Assembly: GCF_900461455.1 (NCBI RefSeq)
Contig: NZ_UGIA01000001.1
Span: forward strand, 1,054,001 to 1,118,000
Direction of reading: 5' to 3'
DNA: 64,000 nucleotides
Source: Helicobacter acinonychis
GTDB taxonomy: Bacteria; Campylobacterota; Campylobacteria; Campylobacterales; Helicobacteraceae
Position 1 is the stretch's first letter, and the number at the start of each line of letters is the position of its first letter. Below the pieces are notes generated by a model that saw nothing but the letters and a program-made list of their open reading frames with translations, searched no databases and was not told the DNA's origin. A program made the position numbers and the translations under genes. Positions 47,781-58,741 of the stretch are shown one piece after another.

Positions 47781-50197
47781 GCGATAACAAAATTAACAAG
47801 CTTATTAGGCACATAAATTTCTTTTTTAACGCTCGCATTTTCTAAATATTTCTCCAATTCTTTTTTAGCCAAAGCGAGAATTTCTTCTTTACTGGCGTTA
47901 ATATGGACTTTCAATTCCGCACGCCTTTTGCCATTGATCGTGAGTGCTAAAGTCATAGAGTCTTCTATTAAAGCGCTCTCATCTATTGTTATAGGCTTAA
48001 AATTCGCTCTTTTAAAAAGCCTTTCGCTCAATTCCCATGCGGTGTGTGGGATCATAGGCTCTAAAACTTGTAATAACACAAAATAGCCTTCGCATAAAAT
48101 TCGCTCATTATTTTGCGTATTTAAAGCGTTTAAAGCTTCCATGCAACTTGCGATCAAAGTGTTAAACGCGTAAGTGCTTTCAGGATTATTGAAAATTTCA
48201 TGCGATTTTTTCAACGCCTCATAGACTTTTTTGCGAGCTAATTTTTCCGCTTCATTCAAGTTCGCTTCTTTAAATTCAGGCTTATAAGTGGTTGGGTTAA
48301 TAGCGTTCGCTTTGTCGTATAAGCGCTTGATAAACCGATGTGCCCCCTCTAAAGCACTGTCATTCCATTCCAATTCTTTAGCCGGTGGGGCAGCAAAAAG
48401 GATAAAAAGCCTTGCCGCATCCGCCCCATATTTTTTGAGTATTTCTTTAGGGCTAACGACATTGCCTTTAGACTTGCTCATTTTAACGCCATCTTTTAAG
48501 ACCATGCCTTGAGTGATAAGCTGTTTGAAAGGCTCATCTAAATCAATATAGCCCAAATCCCTTAAAGCCTTAGTGAAAAAGCGCGCGTATAATAAGTGTA
48601 AAATCGCATGTTCAATGCCACCAATATAAGTATCCACTGGCATGAAATACTTCAAGTAGTTTTTATCAAACGCTTGATTTTCACGCTGATTTTTAGGGGT
48701 GGTGTAGCGCAAGAAATACCAGCTAGACTGAATGAAAGTATCCATGGTATCTGTTTCTCTTAAAGCGTCTTTGTGGCATTTAGGGCATTGAGTGAATTTC
48801 CAACTGGCATGCTTTTCTAAAGGATTGCCCTCCCCATCAATCACAATATCTTCGGGTAAAGTTACCGGTAGTTGGGTTTCAGGCACGATCCCGCAATTCT
48901 TACAATGAATCATAGGAATGGGCGCTCCCCAATACCTTTGACGGCTTACCCCCCAATCTTGCAAGCGGTAGTTTATCACTCTTTTACCGAGATTTTCTTT
49001 TTCAAAATAAGCGATGATTTTTTCTCTAGCCACTGAGCTAGGAAGGTCGCTCCACTCCCCACTATTTTTTAAAGTTTCTTCTTTGGTGTGGGGCAAATTT
49101 TGAGGGCTTTGAGTGATCACTTTGATAGGGATATGATAAAGATTAGCGAATTCAAAATCCCTTTCATCGCAAGCAGGCACGCCCATTAACGCCCCAGAGC
49201 CGTAATTGGCTAATGCAAAATTGGCCACCCAAATAGGGATTTTTTGCTTCGTTAAAGGGTGGATAGCGTAAATGCCTAAAAACGCCCCCTTTTTCTCCAA
49301 AGTTCTTTCTCTTGGAGTCGTGTTTAAAATCGCTTTAATAGTCTTTAAATCCTCTTGATTCACTTGCTTGATGGCATGCTCTACTAAAGGGTGTTCTGGG
49401 GCGATTGCAATGTAAGTTACGCCATAAATGGTATCCGCTCTTGTGGTAAAGACTTCAATTTCTTGAATGTCATTGCAAGCTTTCAAGCACTCATCAGCGA
49501 TTTTAAAACGAAATTGCAACCCGCTAGATTTCCCTATCCAATTTTTTTGCATGAGCAAGACTTGAGAAGGCCAATGATTTTTTAAAGTTTCTAAGTCTTT
49601 TAACAATTCTTCAGCGTAGTTTGTGATTTTTAAATAATATTGGTAGAGTTCTTTTTGAACGACTTCTGTATCGCAACGCCAGCACCTCCCCTCTATGACT
49701 TGCTCGTTAGCTAAAACGGTTTTATCGTTAGGACACCAATTGAGCATGGCCTTTTTACGATAAATCAATCCTTTTTCCCACAAGTCAATGAAAAATTGTT
49801 GTTCAAATTCCGTGTAATTGGGATCTGAAGTGGCAAATTCCCTATTTTTAGAAAAAGAAAACCCTAGAGCTTCAAACTCTTTTTGCATGTTTTCAATATT
49901 TTCATAAGTCCAGGTTTTAGGGTGGATACCATGCTTAATGGCAGCGTTTTCTGCAGGCATCCCAAAAGAATCAAACCCCATAGGGTGTAATACATTGTAA
50001 TGGTGCAAACGATAATAGCGCACCAAAGCATCGCCAATGGTGTAATTGCGCACATGCCCCATGTGGATTTCCCCACTAGGATAAGGCAGCATGCTTAAAA
50101 TGTATTTTTTAGGGAGGTTAAAATCGTCTTTAGGTTCAAAACTCTCATTTTGGTGCCAAAATTCTTGCCATTTTTTTTCTATACTCACAAAATCCAT
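47777..50197 (-). CDS. leuS: Leucyl-tRNA synthetase
   Basis: 806 aa, class I synthetase. HIGH-like H45-M-G-H48, an editing domain with [12 protein letters not shown], and KMSKS in VKMSKSKGN. Two CxxC zinc knuckles (CWRCD and CHKD region). Within the long minus-strand cluster, 9 nt after the DUF6394 gene. Confidence 0.97.
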   Translation of the reverse strand: MDFVSIEKKWQEFWHQNESFEPKDDFNLPKKYILSMLPYPSGEIHMGHVRNYTIGDALVRYYRLHHYNVLHPMGFDSFGMPAENAAIKHGIHPKTWTYENIENMQKEFEALGFSFSKNREFATSDPNYTEFEQQFFIDLWEKGLIYRKKAMLNWCPNDKTVLANEQVIEGRCWRCDTEVVQKELYQYYLKITNYAEELLKDLETLKNHWPSQVLLMQKNWIGKSSGLQFRFKIADECLKACNDIQEIEVFTTRADTIYGVTYIAIAPEHPLVEHAIKQVNQEDLKTIKAILNTTPRERTLEKKGAFLGIYAIHPLTKQKIPIWVANFALANYGSGALMGVPACDERDFEFANLYHIPIKVITQSPQNLPHTKEETLKNSGEWSDLPSSVAREKIIAYFEKENLGKRVINYRLQDWGVSRQRYWGAPIPMIHCKNCGIVPETQLPVTLPEDIVIDGEGNPLEKHASWKFTQCPKCHKDALRETDTMDTFIQSSWYFLRYTTPKNQRENQAFDKNYLKYFMPVDTYIGGIEHAILHLLYARFFTKALRDLGYIDLDEPFKQLITQGMVLKDGVKMSKSKGNVVSPKEILKKYGADAARLFILFAAPPAKELEWNDSALEGAHRFIKRLYDKANAINPTTYKPEFKEANLNEAEKLARKKVYEALKKSHEIFNNPESTYAFNTLIASCMEALNALNTQNNERILCEGYFVLLQVLEPMIPHTAWELSERLFKRANFKPITIDESALIEDSMTLALTINGKRRAELKVHINASKEEILALAKKELEKYLENASVKKEIYVPNKLVNFVIA

Positions 50198-50206
50198 CGC
50201 TATCCC

Positions 50207-50545
50207 TTAGTCTGTTTCACTCGTTACAACGCTTTCAATCAATAAAAAGATCAAACTAAAAGTGTTACTAATCAACGCCCCAATCATGAGCATGTAAGCT
50301 GTAACCAAATTATTTAAAATCTGTAAAAAAACAAATGCCGGTATGAGGTGCAACACAGTGGCTAAAGAGCTGGCCAATAATTCTGAAGCGAAACGCTTGC
50401 TCACCCCAATTTTAAGCGTAACGGAAATAAGGTTTAAAGCGAGCGCTACAAACAGCACCGCAATATTAGGTTCATACAAAAACCCTGCAATGGTCGTTAA
50501 AGAAATAAGACTGAACAACACATGAACGACTCGACCCCAATCCAT
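50207..50545 (-). CDS. DUF6394-like small membrane protein (HP1548 family)
   Basis: 112 aa, four hydrophobic segments, short loops. No catalytic motif. Its conserved place between secF and leuS is the only hint of role. 9 nt gaps on both sides. Confidence 0.6.
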   Translation of the reverse strand: MDWGRVVHVLFSLISLTTIAGFLYEPNIAVLFVALALNLISVTLKIGVSKRFASELLASSLATVLHLIPAFVFLQILNNLVTAYMLMIGALISNTFSLIFLLIESVVTSETD

Positions 50546-50554
50546 AGAAACTCC

Positions 50555-51526
50555 TTAAACTAGACCGCTTTCATACAAACGGCGCATTTTTTCTTTTTCT
50601 TGAGCTTTTTTGACTTTTCTAGCCTCATTCTCATAATATTTATACATATCAAAACCTAACAACAACGCCACTTTAGGGGCAATGAAAATAGAGCTATAAG
50701 TCCCTACAATCGTGCCTATTAACATGGGCAATGAAAAACCAATGATGATCTTACTCCCAAACACACATAAAATCAACACCACAAAAAACACGGTTAAAGA
50801 AGTTAAAAGCGTGCGCGTGAGCGTGCTAGAAATGGCTTCATCAATGGCTTGAGCGGCGTTTTTAGATTTTTGAGACAACATCTCTTCTCTAATCCTGTCA
50901 AAGATTATGATCGTATCGTTAATAGAATACCCAATCAAAGTGAGCAAAGCCGCAATCACTTCTAAATTCATATCAATTTTAAAAAGGATTACTGAGCTTG
51001 CCACTAAAATCACATCATGCACAAGTGCAACAACGCTCGCTAAAGCGAAACGCCATTCATAGCGGAAACTCACATAAACCATGATCGCTATTAAGGCTAA
51101 AATCAGCGATAAAATGCCCTTTTCTTTCAACTCGCTCCCCACTCTAGGACCCACGGTGTCAAATTTACGGATTTCAAAATCGCCACTGGGCTTTAGAATG
51201 TTGGCGACGATAGCGTTCAAATCTTCGTTTTGGGCTGTTTCTACAAAAGGGAATTTGATTAAAATCTCTTCTTTAGAGCCAAACTCACTCACCTGAACAC
51301 CCTTAAAACGGGTTTCTTTTTCAAAAAGAGCGCGCACTTCTTTAATGGGAGCGTTTTGTGGATAACGCACCTGCACCAAACTCCCCCCAGCAAAATCAAT
51401 CCCCAAAGAAAACCCTTTAAAAAACAAAAGCCCTAACGCTAGAAGCACCAAAATCGCTGAAAGAATCGCCCCATAATTGGAATAACGCATGAAGCTTAAA
51501 ATTCTAGTTTGTTTGAATAATTCCAT
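50555..51526 (-). CDS. secF: Protein translocase subunit SecF
   Basis: 323 aa, six membrane helices; GIDFAGGSLVQVRY at the first periplasmic loop, and GYSINDTIIIFDRIRE. With SecD and YajC it pulls proteins across the membrane using the proton motive force. 8 nt after secD. Confidence 0.96.
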   Translation of the reverse strand: MELFKQTRILSFMRYSNYGAILSAILVLLALGLLFFKGFSLGIDFAGGSLVQVRYPQNAPIKEVRALFEKETRFKGVQVSEFGSKEEILIKFPFVETAQNEDLNAIVANILKPSGDFEIRKFDTVGPRVGSELKEKGILSLILALIAIMVYVSFRYEWRFALASVVALVHDVILVASSVILFKIDMNLEVIAALLTLIGYSINDTIIIFDRIREEMLSQKSKNAAQAIDEAISSTLTRTLLTSLTVFFVVLILCVFGSKIIIGFSLPMLIGTIVGTYSSIFIAPKVALLLGFDMYKYYENEARKVKKAQEKEKMRRLYESGLV

Positions 51527-51534
51527 AAAAACTC

Positions 51535-53115
51535 CTAAGCTCTTTTATTTTTCACGCCAAACCAAAAGTAAAGGCTCTTGGTTTGGGTCAATTTAGGCAA
51601 AAGGGCTTGATAAATCCCTTGCGTGCCTATAATAGCGGTGATAATAGAGGCTAAAATCCCAATGCCTGTGGTGAGCGCAAAGCCTTTAATCGCTCCTGTG
51701 CCATAAGCGTATAACAACACTGAAGCGATCAAGGAGGTGATATTGGAATCAAAAATCGCCCGACTTGCATTGATATAGCCTAAATGGATCGCTTTAGCGA
51801 TACTCTCGCCCTCCCTTAACACCTCTCTAATACGCTCATTAATAATGATATTAGCATCTACGGCAATCCCCACAGTTAAAACAATCCCTGCCATTCCAGG
51901 TAAAGTCAGCGTCGCTCCAAAAATCGCCATCACCGCCACGATCAAAAAAAGATTCACCACTAACGCCACGCAAGCGATCACCCCAGCCATAGAGTAATAC
52001 AACACCATAAAACCTAACACCAAAATAAAGCCCCCTATTAGAGCGTTAATGGAAGTTTTAATGCTGTCTTTCCCCAAACTCGGACCCACGATTCGTTTTT
52101 CTAAAACTTGAATGGGTGCTTTCATCGCCCCACTCCTTAAAGCGATCGCTAAATCGCTCGCTTGAGCCACGCTAAAACTCCCACTAATTTGCCCGCTCCC
52201 TCCCCCAATGCGCTCTCTGATCACGGGGGCTGAATAGACCTTATTGTCCAAAACAATTGCCATGCGTTTGCCCACATTCGCACCTGAAAAATCCCCAAAA
52301 ATCTTAGCCCCTTGCGCATCCAAAGTAAAACTCACCACCGGCTGGTTGTTTTGGTCATACACCACTTTCGCATCTGTAAGCATTTCGCCATCTAAAATAG
52401 GGATCGCTTTGAGTAAGATCTTACCCCCCATTTCCACATCAGACAATAACACGCTGCCTAATTTTTGAGCCTCTAAATCCGTCATTGTCATGGCATCTTT
52501 ATTATGCTCTTCATCCACTGCCATCATTTGCAAATGAGCGGATCTAGAAATCAAATCTTTAGCACGCCGTTCTTCTTCTAAAGTCTTAATGCCAGGTAAT
52601 TGCACCGAAATTTCTTCTCTGCCTTGTTGGATAACCACAGGCTCTGCCAAACCAAATTGATCCAAGCGGTTACGGATAACCCCTATGACTTGCAAAATCG
52701 TGTTTTTACGCAATTCTTCTTGCTCTAAAGGGGTGAGCTTCACGCTATAAAACTCCGCTTCTTTTTTGATCTCAAACTGGCTATGACCCTGCAACTCTAC
52801 TAAAAGCGTGTCTAATTTTTTCGCTTCATCTTCATCTAAAAGCTCAAAGCTAACCCCTTCTAAACTGGATTTAATGTCTTTAAGCAAGATGTTTTGCTTT
52901 TTAGCGTTGTATTCTAAAGCGGACGCTAGGCTTAAATATTTGTTTTTTAAAGCCTCATCGGTTTGCACCCCTAAAAGCATGTTTAACCCCCCCCTTAAAT
53001 CCAAACCTAAAGTGATTTTAGGACCTTTAGTCTCTAGTAAAGAAGGCACAGAAAACCCTACGCCAAAAAAAAGCGCGAAAACAAAAACGATCAAACGAAA
53101 ATTAAAAAGTTTCAT
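51535..53115 (-). CDS. secD: Protein translocase subunit SecD
   Basis: 526 aa, six membrane helices with a large periplasmic domain after the first; [14 protein letters not shown], and [14 protein letters not shown] in the C-terminal half. Starts immediately after the yajC stop. Confidence 0.97.
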   Translation of the reverse strand: MKLFNFRLIVFVFALFFGVGFSVPSLLETKGPKITLGLDLRGGLNMLLGVQTDEALKNKYLSLASALEYNAKKQNILLKDIKSSLEGVSFELLDEDEAKKLDTLLVELQGHSQFEIKKEAEFYSVKLTPLEQEELRKNTILQVIGVIRNRLDQFGLAEPVVIQQGREEISVQLPGIKTLEEERRAKDLISRSAHLQMMAVDEEHNKDAMTMTDLEAQKLGSVLLSDVEMGGKILLKAIPILDGEMLTDAKVVYDQNNQPVVSFTLDAQGAKIFGDFSGANVGKRMAIVLDNKVYSAPVIRERIGGGSGQISGSFSVAQASDLAIALRSGAMKAPIQVLEKRIVGPSLGKDSIKTSINALIGGFILVLGFMVLYYSMAGVIACVALVVNLFLIVAVMAIFGATLTLPGMAGIVLTVGIAVDANIIINERIREVLREGESIAKAIHLGYINASRAIFDSNITSLIASVLLYAYGTGAIKGFALTTGIGILASIITAIIGTQGIYQALLPKLTQTKSLYFWFGVKNKRA

Positions 53116-53406
53116 TTAGTTGTTGTTTGGCACTACTTCTTCGTCTAATTTGAACGCTATATAGTTTTTAGAAAGTTTAGCCGTAGAATCATCGCTGAGC
53201 TTCACGCTAAAAAAATTCGCTTCCGCTTTAAGTACCTCAACGATCAACCCACCTTGAGTGACAATCTTATCGCCTTTAGTCAAGCTCTCTATCATTTCTC
53301 TGTGCTTTTTTTGTTGTTGGCGTTGCGGACGAAAAATCAAAAAATAAAAAATAAGAAGAAACACCACAAAGGGTAAAAGCGTCGTTATAATGTCTCTTGT
53401 TCCCAT
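53116..53406 (-). CDS. yajC: Preprotein translocase accessory subunit YajC
   Basis: 96 aa, one membrane helix (about 8-26) followed by IFRPQRQQQKKHREMIESL and GDKIVTQGG. Stop directly abuts the secD ATG. Confidence 0.93.
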   Translation of the reverse strand: MGTRDIITTLLPFVVFLLIFYFLIFRPQRQQQKKHREMIESLTKGDKIVTQGGLIVEVLKAEANFFSVKLSDDSTAKLSKNYIAFKLDEEVVPNNN

Positions 53407-53454
53407 TCAATTTCCTTATAAAGATATTTTAATCTCAAATTATAGCATTTTTAG

Positions 53455-54771
53455 CTATTTCTTTAAAGTCGCTTTTTTGTCTAGTAAAAATAAATACAAA
53501 GCCCCTATGATCCCAGAAATCAAAGATCCCAGTAAAATCGCAATTTTTGCCACTTCCATAGCGTCCTTATGCTCGCCAGTGAAAGCCAAATTGGAAATGA
53601 ACATAGACATAGTAAAGCCAATCCCTGCTAAAAACCCTGCCCCTAAAATATGCCACCAACTTATACCTTTAGGGCGCGAGGTGATTTTGAATTTTTCACC
53701 TATAAAGGTAATAAGGAAAATCCCTAAAGGCTTACCCAAACAAAGCCCCAAAATGACCCCTAAAAGCACCTTATCGACTTCTAAATTGATGTTAGAATCA
53801 ACGCTCACCCCCGCATTTGCAAACGCAAATAATGGCATGATGAAATACCCGCTAATGGGCGCTAAAAAATGCTCCAATTTTTCCAAGGGGCTTTGCAAAG
53901 CGTTCGCTTTTTCTCCAATAGAATGTAAAATTTCTTGCTGCTCTTTGGTTAAAAGGACTTCTGAGCTCGTCTCTGCGTATCGTTTGCCTAATTCTAAAAG
54001 CTCTACATTTTTGGAATCTTTAGGGATTTTCACCGGTATCATAAAAGCTAGAACCACCGCAGCGATCGTGGCATGAATACCGCTTTGATGCACGCAAAAC
54101 CAAAGCAACACCCCTAAAAGCAAGTAAGGGATAAGCGAGTGGGTATTCAAGCGGTTCAATAGCGCTAAAACAAGAACCACCCCTAAAGCCCCTAAAAGCC
54201 ATGCGAATTTTAAATTCGTGGTATAAAAGAGTGCGATCACCATAATAGCCCCCAAGTCATCAGCCACTGCTAGAGTGATTAAAAAAACCTTTAGAGCGGT
54301 AGGCACTCTCTTGCCTAAAAGCATGATCACGCCTAAAGCGAACGCAATATCCGTTGCCATAGGGATCCCAAAACCATGTTGAGAGGGCGTGTCAGCGTTA
54401 AGGAAAAAATAAATCAATCCTGGAGCTATCATGCCCCCAATGGCTGCAATCACAGGAAAAGAAGCTTTTTTAAAACTGGATAATTCCCCAAACAACAACT
54501 CTCGCTTGATTTCCAATCCTATCATCAAAAAGAATAACGCCATTAAGACATCATCAATCCAATTATGCAAACTAAAGCCGATAAAAAAATCCCCTATTTG
54601 AAACCCAAAAGGGGTGTGCCATAGAGCAAAATAACTTTCTTTTACAAACGAATTAGCCACCACCATCGCTAGCACAGCGTTTAAAAAGAGGAAAATCCCC
54701 CCAAAAGACTCGCTTTTAATAAAGTTTTTAAGCGTCAAACTGAGTGCATTTTCTGTTTTTTTAAAATTCAT
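53455..54771 (-). CDS. nhaA: Na+/H+ antiporter NhaA
   Basis: 438 aa from the ATG at 54771, the length known for the H. pylori protein. Twelve membrane segments; the paired aspartates lie in TLAVADDLGAIM. Exchanges sodium for protons. A frame upstream to 54804 overlaps addA and lacks support. 23 nt after the addA stop. Confidence 0.94.
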   Translation of the reverse strand: MNFKKTENALSLTLKNFIKSESFGGIFLFLNAVLAMVVANSFVKESYFALWHTPFGFQIGDFFIGFSLHNWIDDVLMALFFLMIGLEIKRELLFGELSSFKKASFPVIAAIGGMIAPGLIYFFLNADTPSQHGFGIPMATDIAFALGVIMLLGKRVPTALKVFLITLAVADDLGAIMVIALFYTTNLKFAWLLGALGVVLVLALLNRLNTHSLIPYLLLGVLLWFCVHQSGIHATIAAVVLAFMIPVKIPKDSKNVELLELGKRYAETSSEVLLTKEQQEILHSIGEKANALQSPLEKLEHFLAPISGYFIMPLFAFANAGVSVDSNINLEVDKVLLGVILGLCLGKPLGIFLITFIGEKFKITSRPKGISWWHILGAGFLAGIGFTMSMFISNLAFTGEHKDAMEVAKIAILLGSLISGIIGALYLFLLDKKATLKK

Positions 54772-54794
54772 AGACAACCTTAAAATTTTTAATT

Positions 54795-57695
54795 TCAAAC
54801 CCATAATTTTTCAAGCAGTCTTTTATGAGCGTAAATAATGCCCGCTTGTATCTTAAAATGGGGGGCTTGAGTTCGTAAAAACTCGGCGTAATGAGACACT
54901 TGCACTTTGTGGCTTTGTCGGTAATTTTGAGAGCTTTTATAATCTAAAACATGCAAATTTTGCCCCCTATCCCACAATAAAACATCTATCCTAGACACAA
55001 CCCCTTGGAATAAAAACGCCACTTCACCTTTTAGGGCGTTGTTTTTAAAAAGAGTTTGGATTTCCCTATCGTTTTTAAAAAGCTCCAAACTCTCTTCTAA
55101 CGCTTGATTATCCAAACCATAAAAACCATAATGGTAGTTTAAATATTTTAAAACGCTTTCTTTAGGAATGTTATAAGCGTATTGGTATTCTAATCCCTTG
55201 TGTAAGGCGATACCAAAATTAATCGCTTCTTGATTGTCATTTTTTTCATAATCAATATCTGGCTCTTCTTCTATCTCTTGGACTTGCTCGCCATAAGCAT
55301 GGGGCTTGATGAGAGTGCTTGTGATTAAAGGCTCTTTTTTAGAAGAAATAATCGGCGTAATTTTTCCCGTCTCTAAAGGTGCAAGGTCCAATTTTTCGTG
55401 CATTTCTTTGTTTTTGTTTTCTTTTGTGTCTTTTTTTTTGCCTTTGTCTTTAGCCGCTTGATCTTTGTCTTTAGCCACGACAATCAATCCTAACTCAGCT
55501 CTAGTGAATGCGACATAATACTTATTGATTTCTTCATGATCTTTAGCCACTTTTTCTTTTTCTAAAGCTCTAGCGTAATCTTTATCTACGACCTCACGCT
55601 TTTTCATTCTGTAATACAGACGCATAAGCTCTGTGTTATCGTATTCTTCAAGGAATTTACTTGTGGGTCCTGATTTAGGGCTATTCAAGCGTTCGCACAC
55701 GATCACATAAGGGAATTGCATGCCCTTAGATTTATGAACGGTCATAATCTGTGTGCCTTTTGCATTGAAAGAAGCGATCTTTTTAGTCTCTAATTTTTCT
55801 AAAAATTCATTCGCATCTTCGCACCCAACCGCCAATTCCAAACAGCTTTGCACCGGCTCTTCATAAAGTTCAAATTGCTCCATCACCCTCCACACAAAGC
55901 TTGCCACGCTCTCTTTTTTAGGGTTAAAACTGGGTAAAATAATCACATCATCATGCAAGTATCCAGCGAGTTTTAAAACGCTATGCTTATAAAAAGGCTT
56001 ATAGCCTTCTTCAGCTAAAGCGTGTTCTAGGGCGTTTTTAATGATTTTAGATTCTACAAATTGAGACAAATTAGCGCTAGATTCTGTGCTTGGATGAATT
56101 TCGCTTAAACGCTCTTGTAAATGGCGTTTGATTTCTAAAGCATCTTTATTAGTGGTGCATAAAATGGTAATGTCTTTAGGATCAATATGATGTTCTAAAA
56201 GGTTTTTAGCTTCTTGTAAGACTTGATTTAATAACAACTCCTTTTCATTAGCCACTAAAGAGATTTTAACATAGCCGTCTGTGGCATGTTTATTGTTGGA
56301 AGTTTTAGGGTATTTTTGCTCCAAATAAGCGGTGGAAGAATTTTGATAAGCCTTTTTAAATATGGTATTCACATAGTTGATGATTAAAGGCGAACTGCGG
56401 TAGTTGAATTCCAAATTATCGTGGTAAAAATCCTTAGAAACGCTTTCAAACAAGGAGCTACAACTCCCTCTAAAGCCATAAATGCTCTGCTTGACATCGC
56501 CTACAAGAAACACGCTCCCTTGACATTTAGCCTGCCCTATCCCAGCTTTAATTTCATCAATAAAAGGGGCTAAAATCTTATAATCATTCAAACTTGTGTC
56601 TTGAAATTCATCAATCAAAATGTGGGCGATCTTGCTATCCAACCTAAAATAAAAAAATTCCGCCGGCATGTTTCCGTAACTATTTTTATAGTTATTTTTA
56701 TAGCTATTTTCCTGATTATCCAACAAAACATGGACCTTATCTTTAATCGCGCTAAAATCTAGGGCTTGGATTTTAGAAGTGGCGTTATCATAGAGTTGGA
56801 TGAATTTAGGGAATTTTTTAAACAACGCAGTTTCTCTAGCTTTATAATAGCGTTTGAGATCGTTTTCAATCTCTTCGCATTTTGTGTCTAAAGTGGGGAT
56901 TTCATCTTTGAGTTTTTTAAAATACTTATACTCGCTCTTTTTTTCAAGCCAAGTTAAAGAGCTGTTTAAAAATTCTTTAAAACTCTCGCATTTAATGGCT
57001 GTTTTAGCTTTATCTGACGCTGTTTCTATATTTTGGATTTGATGGTTTAAATCCCTTAATTTTTTTAAAAAAACCTCTTCATCAAACACAATCTCTTGCT
57101 TATTGAAATCAAACAAATAGAGTTTATTTTTTAAAAAACGCAGTTGTTCTAAAACAGAATCGCTTCTATTCTCATCGCTCAAACACTGTGCAACAAAAAC
57201 GCTCAATTCTTTAAGTTGCTCGCTATCTAAAGCGCTCAAAAAACTCTCACTAAGCTGTTGTTGGTACGCTTGCGTGTCTTCATTGACTTCAAAATTCGCG
57301 CTCAACCCCACAAACCAGCAAAATTTCCTTAAAATGCTTTGAAAAAACGCATCAATAGTGCTGATTTTGATTTCGGCGTTTAAAAAGCGTTGGTAGATTT
57401 TTTTGGCGTTGTCTTGCACTAAACTAGGGTTTAAGTCGTATTTTTCTTCTAATTCTTTGAGGATATTTTGGGACTTTTCTTTTTCGCTCTCGGAACTTTC
57501 TTTTTGCAAAATTTTTAAATAATCTAAAATGCGCCCTTCCATTTCAGCGGTGGCTTTTTTAGTGAAAGTGAGCGTTAAAATCTCGCTAGGATTAGCCCCC
57601 TCAAACAATAGGGCTAAAAACCGCACGCTCAAAGCGAAAGTCTTCCCGCTCCCTGCTGAAGCTTTTAAAACCATGCATTGTCTTTTTGTATCCAT
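54795..57695 (-). CDS. addA: AddA-type helicase/nuclease (annotated RecB-like, HP1553 family)
   Basis: 966 aa. UvrD-family helicase P-loop ASAGSGKT at 12-19, DEFQDTS box, YRSSPLI, THKSKGMQFPYVIVC and YVAFTRAE motifs; a C-terminal RecB-type nuclease part with VLDYKSS. Acts with AddB in double-strand break repair. A charged lysine-rich insert (KDKGKKKDTKENKNKE) follows the helicase core, and a short 12-bp repeat encodes YKNNYKNSY. Has a -10 box at 57727-57732. Confidence 0.9.
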   Translation of the reverse strand: MDTKRQCMVLKASAGSGKTFALSVRFLALLFEGANPSEILTLTFTKKATAEMEGRILDYLKILQKESSESEKEKSQNILKELEEKYDLNPSLVQDNAKKIYQRFLNAEIKISTIDAFFQSILRKFCWFVGLSANFEVNEDTQAYQQQLSESFLSALDSEQLKELSVFVAQCLSDENRSDSVLEQLRFLKNKLYLFDFNKQEIVFDEEVFLKKLRDLNHQIQNIETASDKAKTAIKCESFKEFLNSSLTWLEKKSEYKYFKKLKDEIPTLDTKCEEIENDLKRYYKARETALFKKFPKFIQLYDNATSKIQALDFSAIKDKVHVLLDNQENSYKNNYKNSYGNMPAEFFYFRLDSKIAHILIDEFQDTSLNDYKILAPFIDEIKAGIGQAKCQGSVFLVGDVKQSIYGFRGSCSSLFESVSKDFYHDNLEFNYRSSPLIINYVNTIFKKAYQNSSTAYLEQKYPKTSNNKHATDGYVKISLVANEKELLLNQVLQEAKNLLEHHIDPKDITILCTTNKDALEIKRHLQERLSEIHPSTESSANLSQFVESKIIKNALEHALAEEGYKPFYKHSVLKLAGYLHDDVIILPSFNPKKESVASFVWRVMEQFELYEEPVQSCLELAVGCEDANEFLEKLETKKIASFNAKGTQIMTVHKSKGMQFPYVIVCERLNSPKSGPTSKFLEEYDNTELMRLYYRMKKREVVDKDYARALEKEKVAKDHEEINKYYVAFTRAELGLIVVAKDKDQAAKDKGKKKDTKENKNKEMHEKLDLAPLETGKITPIISSKKEPLITSTLIKPHAYGEQVQEIEEEPDIDYEKNDNQEAINFGIALHKGLEYQYAYNIPKESVLKYLNYHYGFYGLDNQALEESLELFKNDREIQTLFKNNALKGEVAFLFQGVVSRIDVLLWDRGQNLHVLDYKSSQNYRQSHKVQVSHYAEFLRTQAPHFKIQAGIIYAHKRLLEKLWV
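56681..56704 (-). repeat. 12-bp in-frame repeat in addA
   Basis: TATTTTTATAGT then TATTTTTATAGC, followed by a third degenerate unit. On the coding strand it encodes a repeated Y-K-N/S tract, so changes in copy number keep the frame. Confidence 0.6.
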
Positions 57696-57726
57696 TACTA
57701 AATATCCTAAAATCTGTTTTTGTTTT

Positions 57727-57732
57727 ATTATA
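57727..57732 (-). promoter_or_regulatory. -10 box of addA and the array downstream
   Basis: TATAAT on the minus strand; predicted start near 57720, leader about 25 nt. Confidence 0.55.
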
Positions 57733-57778
57733 ACCTAAAAGCCCTTGTTACTTAAGCTAAAAAACCTTAATCTTTTGC

Positions 57779-57784
57779 TATAAT
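57779..57784 (+). promoter_or_regulatory. Promoter -10 box of rpsB-tsf
   Basis: TATAAT preceded by TGC (extended -10). Start near 57791, giving a leader of about 155 nt before rpsB, long for this species. Confidence 0.65.
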
Positions 57785-57876
57785 CATAGGGTTTTGTCAT
57801 TTTTTCTATCTTTATTAGAAATCAAAGGGCAAAGACAGCGTCAAATTCACACATGCTAATCCTTGATATTTAGGTG

Positions 57877-57896
57877 TTCTTAAGAAATTTTAAGAA
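57877..57896 (+). promoter_or_regulatory. Hairpin in the rpsB leader
   Basis: TTCTTAA and TTAAGAA pair across GAAATT. It lies 50 nt before the rpsB start. Ribosomal protein leaders often serve feedback control, but nothing here proves it. Confidence 0.35.
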
Positions 57897-57946
57897 TTGA
57901 ATGAGCATGGAGGAAGAGAACCAAAATAACTTTAAGGAGAATTCTC

Positions 57947-58741
57947 ATGGTAACCATGAAAGATTTATTAGAATGTGGTGTGCATTTTGGACACCAAACA
58001 AGGCGTTGGAACCCTAAAACCAAAAAATTCATTTTTGGCGTTAGGAAAAATATCCATATTATTGATTTGCAAAAAACCTTGCGCTATTTTAGATACACTT
58101 ATAATATCGTGCGTGATGCGAGCGCTCAAGGCAAAAGCATCATGTTTGTAGGCACTAAAAAGCAAGCCAATGAGACTTTGAAAGAATTTGCTGAAAGCAT
58201 CCAAGTCCCTTATGTCAATTACCGCTGGCTTGGTGGCATGCTAACCAATTTTAGCACCATTAGGAAGTCGGTAAGAAAATTAGAAATCATTGAAGAAATG
58301 GAAAATAGCGGTCAAATTGATCTGTTGACCAAAAAAGAAAAGCTTATGATTTTAAGGAAAAAAGAAAAGCTAGACAAGTATCTTGGTGGGGTGCGTCACA
58401 TGAAAAAAATCCCTGATATGATTTTTGTGATTGATGTGGCTAAAGAAAAAATCGCCGTCGCCGAAGCGCGAAAACTCCATATCCCTATCGTGGCTCCGCT
58501 AGACACCAACTGCGACCCTGATTTAGTGGATTACCCCATTCCTGGGAATGATGATGCGATCCGCTCCATTAGATTGTTCTGTAAAGAAATGAGCGAAGCG
58601 ATTTTAGAGGGGCGAGAACTCATGCAAGAAGAAATCGTCCATGCAGATGAAAATAGCGAAGAGATAGAGTTTGTGAGCAATGAAGAAAAAGAAGAAATGC
58701 TCGCTGAAATCCAAAAAGAAATCACTCAAGGAGCCGAATAA
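57947..58741 (+). CDS. rpsB: 30S ribosomal protein S2
   Basis: 264 aa. Family signatures: [26 protein letters not shown] and [28 protein letters not shown]. The C-terminus is acidic. AAGGAG lies 8 nt upstream. Overlaps tsf by one base (TAATG). Confidence 0.98.
   Translation: MVTMKDLLECGVHFGHQTRRWNPKTKKFIFGVRKNIHIIDLQKTLRYFRYTYNIVRDASAQGKSIMFVGTKKQANETLKEFAESIQVPYVNYRWLGGMLTNFSTIRKSVRKLEIIEEMENSGQIDLLTKKEKLMILRKKEKLDKYLGGVRHMKKIPDMIFVIDVAKEKIAVAEARKLHIPIVAPLDTNCDPDLVDYPIPGNDDAIRSIRLFCKEMSEAILEGRELMQEEIVHADENSEEIEFVSNEEKEEMLAEIQKEITQGAE

Noticed and set aside
53390-54076. 228-aa ORF opposite nhaA
   Set aside because: Antisense to a well-conserved gene; low-complexity translation.
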